In this document: one piece after another, positions 8,380 through 12,095 of the stretch
Layout: every line of letters starts with the position of its first letter
Position numbering within the stretch: position 1 is the first letter of the stretch
DNA from: Fragilaria crotonensis
Taxonomy: Eukaryota; Bacillariophyta; Fragilariophyceae; Fragilariales; Fragilariaceae
Reading direction: 5' to 3'
DNA: 12,095 bases
Assembly (NCBI GenBank): GCA_022925895.1
Contig: JAKSYS010000264.1
Location: forward strand, 64,001 to 76,095
Made by a program: the position numbers and the translations under genes
The notes under the pieces: model-generated
Databases searched by the model: none
What the model was told of the DNA's origin: nothing
What the model saw: the letters and a program-made list of their open reading frames with translations, nothing else

Positions 8380-8660
8380 AGGAAGCGTGTGGGTTCCCGT
8401 GATCTCGAGACCTCGAAAGTAGAGATAAGGGAAGTGGAGTGACTCTTCAATTATACAACCGGAGCTATCGATATGACTGAATGATGTGGTGGTTGATCTC
8501 TTCTTTGTCGGGACAAAGACAAAAATCAACGATAGATGAACTGTGCACGTGGCAAAGGTTTTGCAATTGTGAAGTAATTAAAGGGTCAACTTGCGGATCA
8601 TTTGATGTCTCTCCTGTACTAGAATGCTTGTTGTTAGTAATGTATGAAAGTGTGTGTCAA
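8380..8660 (+). repeat. Diverged direct repeat, copy B
   Basis: This is the partner of 7611-7898, in the same orientation and 481 bp downstream of it. The LTR-like trimmed copy is 8388-8659 (272 bp against 279 bp in A). If these are LTRs of a minus-strand element, B is the 5' LTR, and the bases just inside it (below 8388) should hold a primer-binding site; they read CGCTTCCTCTGCG on the minus strand and do not start with the usual TGG. The divergence between copies implies an old event. Confidence 0.6.
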
Positions 8661-9064
8661 CCATACACGCCCAAAGTGTGTCCCAATGATAAGCAAGGCC
8701 GTCTCTACCAATGGGTATCATTCCCATCGTTTGCCAATACATGTTTGTACCATGCATCCTGCCATTCACACATTGAGGTTGTGAGTTTGACGAGTGTTGG
8801 TGGTGGTTGTGGTCATCTGAATTGGGTTCATTCACTCTTGTGGTCATTCTGTCAGTGTTTGTGTTAGTGATCTAGTACTGTTACTCATGACTACTGTAAG
8901 GTTAAAAACCAAATGGTAATACAGTAGACAATCCTTTTTTTCATAGTCTGCCCATGACCAATTCCAGTAGTTCTGAGAATCAGAACTCTGAGTCCTGGTT
9001 TCTATACTCATAGTTTAAATTTATTTCCCTACTAAGTCATTCAAACCATGAGTGATGTTGATAA
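8661..9064. other. No gene recognised; minus-strand open stretch next to repeat B
   Basis: A minus-strand frame from 8847 runs through this stretch and into repeat B, ending at 8578. It is rich in N, H, Q and D in its first 30 residues and is not recognisable. From 8870 to 9064 there is only AT-rich DNA, and no regulatory element can be supported. Confidence 0.3.
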
Positions 9065-9552
9065 CTTCAACAACACAATTTTTACCATGGACAACAGTCC
9101 CGATACACCACTCAACAAGTGGGACTAAGACAACACTTCATTTGCAAGACACCATTCAATGTTGGAGATCTCAACTTCATTTTTCATCTTAGTTTTAACT
9201 TACAACATGAAAAGGTCTATAGCATCATTGAAGCACACAAACAAAAATATCATGCTCTCTATTTCATCAGGATCCTGTTTCCTGATTGACCTTCTCTGAG
9301 CTCAATTGGATGCAAATCCTGTTGCGACTTTCGTAGCTACAACTACGCACCCTTCTATGCGCAAATGACGGTTAATGTGAACTCTCCCGCGATGGCAATT
9401 ATGTTTTCAAGCCCTTGTTCGAATCGTTGACAGCACAAATGGAAGATCCCTTTATTACGCTGGATGGAATAGGTGTGCCACGAGAGCTGCAACAGATCCA
9501 ATACAAGCGCCTGTTGTCACAACGCGAAGCAGCAAAGCGAACGAATCGGTGA
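9065..9552 (+). pseudogene. Broken plus-strand coding remnant (or 3' exons of an unrecognised gene)
   Basis: One frame is open from 9065 to 9286 (74 codons, no Met start needed) and reads like protein: H-F-I-C-K-T-P-F-N-V-G-D-L-N, then E-K-V-Y-S-I-I-E-A-H. After a TGA at 9287-9289 the same frame continues to about 9390 (Y-N-Y-A-P-F-Y-A-Q-M-T-V-N-V). The coding signal then shifts frame to 9376-9552, ending with N-Y-V-F-K-P-L-F-E-S-L, M-E-D-P-F-I-T-L-D-G-I-G-V-P and a basic tail before TGA at 9550-9552. A 60-nt GT...AG segment (9277-9336) would remove the stop and keep the frame, but its donor (GTTTCC) is weak, and the later frameshift remains. It converges on the channel gene with 130 bp between stop codons. 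I do not recognise the family. Confidence 0.35.
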
Positions 9553-9682
9553 ATGGACTTCAGTGAGAACACTCGAATCTCGAAACCAGTCAAAACCAAC
9601 TTCGGTGAATTCTAACTGAATGCATATGCGAAAAAAATTCTAGTAAGAACGGAACCCTACCTTACATTCCCCAGAAACTCCC

Positions 9683-11902
9683 TCAAAGAACATACATATC
9701 TGTGTTGCTTAGATTGCGACCTGTATTCAAATCTTCGCCACCTCCGCCAGCCTGCTCCGTCACGTCATTGATGACTGCCAAATCCACCTTGACGCTTCTG
9801 TTGTGATCATCATCTACGTACATCATCTTCACAAAGACATATCCAACGCTGATAGACTCAAAGTCGTACACCTTTTGCGCATACACATTGTTGGCGTCGG
9901 CATTGGACGTGCCAGCGAAGCTGACCAAAATTTGATCAAAGTTAAGACAGGCGCGCACACATTGGGCGTCATTGAATTCTCGTGGCCAAAATCCGTTGTT
10001 GAGGCGAATTGCTTCTTTCGCGTCATCCGCCAAAATAGGAGATTCACAATCCAAGGTGTGTCGCACTGTCCATACACGCTTGAAAAAGGGGTGATCCGGA
10101 GTTTCGACCTCGAGTTTCGAGAATAATCGTTTGGAAGCAATCTTGCCATAAGGGTCTTCTTCAAAGGGTAGCTCTGACCGGTCGGCTTGCTCAACCACGC
10201 GGCTTGCCAGGTGTTTCAATTTATTTATTTCTGACTCACTCAGAGGGTTTTGTCGATTGGAATCATCCACGATGGACCGTTCGATTCGATGGCCGACGGC
10301 CTTGCCCTTGCGACGCCGGCGTCGCTTCGATCGTGACCGCAAAAGGCTTTCGGCCCTGGATCCATCTATCGAGGCAACAATATTCAAAGTACAGTCCATA
10401 ATCTCTCTCCCGGTGGTGGCATGCATTTGATTGGCGATACGAAACTCCAGCACTGGGCAGGGAAGTTCCATAAGATTGGAGCTCGCGTTTGTTGAACTAT
10501 CGCTGGCACTCTTGGCACTGCGATCATCTGCAATGTCTGCGTCCTCCACCAAGACACCTTGTCCATACCGAACCACCAACGGATCAGAGAACTCCACCTG
10601 TGCAATGCTTCTTACACGTGCGACTTTTCCGAACATAATGGCGCCACAAAAACTTCCAAAGAGGACTCCGATGAAAGCTTCGATAGCACAAAGTATCACT
10701 ACGGAAGCGCATTGGCCTTGATCTTTTAGCTGCGTAGATGTTGTCGGGTAAATCAAACCGTAGCCCTGGGGTACAAGGAATCGTGTTAGAAATTGAAAGG
10801 AATGCACTGGTGTAAATAGGCAGCCGATCAACGCAATGGCATACCACTGTAGCAAAGTTGGACCACGACAGTTGAAATGCGTTACCGAAATCTCGGAATG
10901 TGGACGAATCCGTGGCGTTCCCAAAAAATACCCCATTGACATATATACATTCGGGCCTAGTTCGGCCACTCCAAAGGAGAAGAAGTGCGAAGAAAAGTAT
11001 ACCTCCATAAAATCCGAGGGCAGCGGAAAAGAAGACTGTTAGAAAGGATTGACGAAAGGTCCAATGCAGATAGCGCGTAACGTAAGTGTTGGGTTCAAAG
11101 CCACAGCAGGAGCACTGGTGATCATGACCACTGGAATCATCGTATATCGCAGCATCTGAACCCTGAATGCCTAAAACACCTAAAACGCTAGTCGCCAAGG
11201 TGTTTGTGGGTTTGCGGTTGGACAACCGAAACTGTGTTGTTTCATACTGCTTCTGATCGCCTGCTTCAGTCTCGTTGCCCTCTCCGGCGTCATTGCCCAT
11301 TAAGAGTTTTGAGGGCACGCTTTGCATGCGAACGCTACGTGATAGCACTTCGAGTCGACCATGCTGCGACTGGGGTTGTGAATCGTCGGCGCATTCACCA
11401 CTCTGACTTTGCCTTTGTCGACGAAATAATGGTACAACGCTGTCCGAGAAAAATCGCTTAAGGTATAGACTTCGTCTCCTACTCTTCTCCATTGGTTGAC
11501 AATCATCTGCCGGTCGAACCTTTAGGATCACAGAACGGTTATGAACAGTGAGACTGGAGTGATGCAAAATTAAGCCATTCATCCTGGACCATGCTGCTTC
11601 CCCACAAATGCCAACAACACGTTCTTGTCTTGACGTACCTGAGCGTAGTACTCTCTGCAGGCAAATGAACTCGGTTTCTCGTCGACCTCAATGTCAGAAT
11701 GACACACGCCTAATGAATCTTGATGAGATGTTTCGAAACGCTTACTCTTCCGTCGATATAAGAGAGCTGATGATCCTCGAGATGCAGTAACATCTCCGTC
11801 CGAAATGTTACTACCTGTTCCACTCAATTCATGCTCTTCTGGGATATAAAACATGGAACCAAAGCTGGTGTTGTCATGACGACTGCCTGAACGCGAGGCC
11901 AT
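9683..11902 (-). CDS. Inward-rectifier-type (Kir-like) potassium channel, three exons
   Basis: Exons are 11902-11639, 11519-10845 and 10765-9683, all joined in phase 0, giving 673 residues. Such channels conduct K+ across a membrane as tetramers. Residues 1-230 are a long, mostly disordered, basic and Ser-rich N-terminus. At 233-245 there is an amphipathic Y-V-T-R-Y-L-H-W-T-F-R-Q slide-helix-like segment, then TM1 at about 246-271 and the pore helix F-G-N-A-F-Q-L-S-W-S-N-F-A-T-V at 299-313. The filter T-V-G-Y-G is residues 312-316, TM2 about 332-357, ending G-K-V-A-R. The cytoplasmic Kir domain follows: V-E-F-S-D-P-L-V-V (370-378), C-P-V-L-E-F-R-I-A-N-Q (416-426), H-P-F-F-K-R-V-W-T-V-R-H (538-549), L-V-S-F-A-G-T-S (593-600) and Y-D-F-E-S-I-S-V-G-Y (613-622). 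It is longer than animal Kir channels (about 350-500 residues), through the N-terminus and a charged insertion at about 446-530 holding an R/K cluster (456-468). The ATG at 11902 has A at -3 and G at +4. Membrane location and rectification are not shown by sequence. Confidence 0.85.
10766..10844 (-). other. Intron 2 of the channel gene, inside the selectivity filter
   Basis: This 79-nt intron has donor GTG|GTATGC, branch-point-like TTCTAACAC (reverse complement of about 10783-10791) and acceptor ACCCCAG|GGC. Joining the exons turns ...ACA GTG and GGC TAC GGT into T-V-G-Y-G, the canonical K+ filter, which neither unspliced frame contains. This is strong evidence for the exact boundaries. The intron is phase 0 and not a multiple of 3. 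If retained, translation runs on through an 85-codon alternative frame to the stop at 10584, giving a protein that ends without a pore. Confidence 0.88.
11520..11638 (-). other. Intron 1 of the channel gene (predicted)
   Basis: The donor CAG|GTACGT is a near-perfect consensus. The proposed acceptor is ...GATCCTAAAG|GTTCG, with a branch-like CATAAC about 20 nt before it. The 119-nt intron is phase 0 and contains the in-frame TGA (11581-11579) that would otherwise end exon 1. The acceptor is the only AG nearby that restores the channel frame, but it lacks a strong pyrimidine tract, so it could be off. Alternatively, translation could begin at the ATG at 11582 without exon 1. Confidence 0.6.
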
Positions 11903-12095
11903 GTTGGACACCACCCAATTCTCTCACAGTCCTTCACAGAACAGGCGAGGATGGACTTATACTATAAGGTCACTCAGTTATGATGATTTCTGCTCGAGTT
12001 CAATAGTCTTCTATTCCATTCGGGTGATGGTTGTATTTCATGTGGAATGTACGACTACTCTGCACGGTGGTGTGTGTTCGTTTTCGCTTGTTTGG
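11903..12095 (-). promoter_or_regulatory. 5' flank and probable promoter of the channel gene
   Basis: On the minus strand, TTATAGTATAAG at about 11967-11956 is a TATA-like element 55-65 bp before the ATG at 11902, a reasonable distance for a short 5' leader. No other gene is recognised between it and the window edge. The short plus-strand frame open to the edge from about 12027 is too short to judge. Confidence 0.3.

Noticed and set aside
9408-9432. GTTCGAATC resembling a tRNA T loop
   Set aside because: The flanking bases do not form a T stem, there is no A box at the right distance, and the stretch lies within a coding-like frame.
10384-10605. Minus-strand 73-codon frame within exon 3
   Set aside because: It overlaps the conserved Kir cytoplasmic frame in another phase; this is a codon-bias shadow.
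10204-10721. Plus-strand frames of 65-107 codons across the channel gene (also at 9803-10126)
   Set aside because: They are antisense shadows of the Kir-domain exon and contain no family signal.
11504-11522. GGTTCGACCGG on the minus strand resembling a Pol III B box
   Set aside because: It lies at the start of channel exon 2 and has no paired A box or terminator; coincidence.
1-12095. CRISPR array, bacterial operon or prophage content
   Set aside because: There are no regularly spaced repeats, no ribosome-binding-site-led gene strings, and clear spliceosomal introns show the DNA is eukaryotic.

Overview
The window is eukaryotic nuclear DNA, most likely from a diatom or a related stramenopile. 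The evidence is short GT-AG introns in one multi-exon gene, fragments of several eukaryotic transposon classes, an AT-moderate intergenic background and no bacterial operon structure. The diatom assignment is an inference from the style of the transposon fragments and the channel gene; no rRNA or other marker gene is present to settle it.

Only the two ends hold convincing host-type genes. At the left edge (1-491, minus strand) an open frame of 163 codons runs off the window. Its C-terminal part looks like the N-terminal region of a PIF/Harbinger-type transposase or a gene derived from one. At the right (9683-11902, minus strand) a three-exon gene encodes a 673-residue inward-rectifier-type (Kir-like) potassium channel. 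Its second intron (10766-10844) falls exactly inside the selectivity filter, so that ...T-V joins G-Y-G only after splicing.

The roughly 9 kb between them looks like a graveyard of mobile elements. From left to right it holds: a 0.93 kb interval bounded by 10-bp inverted repeats (868-1796) containing a frameshifted coding-like stretch; a long stretch with no recognisable gene; a young 5'-truncated non-LTR retrotransposon insertion (3886-4422) with a perfect 16-bp target-site duplication; another long unassignable stretch with minus-strand coding-like scraps (4439-7340); a tRNA-like/SINE-like sequence with A- and B-box matches (7395-7467, minus); and a degenerate gag-like segment (about 7930-8339, minus) flanked by two diverged copies of a direct repeat of about 280 bp (7611-7898 and 8380-8660).

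A broken plus-strand coding remnant (9065-9552) ends 130 bp from the channel's stop codon and converges on it. I see no sign that the genes form a pathway or a multi-gene system. The most interesting objects are the channel with its filter-splitting intron, the cleanly delimited retroelement insertion, and the left-edge transposase-like gene, which is easy to miss because it is cut by the window end.
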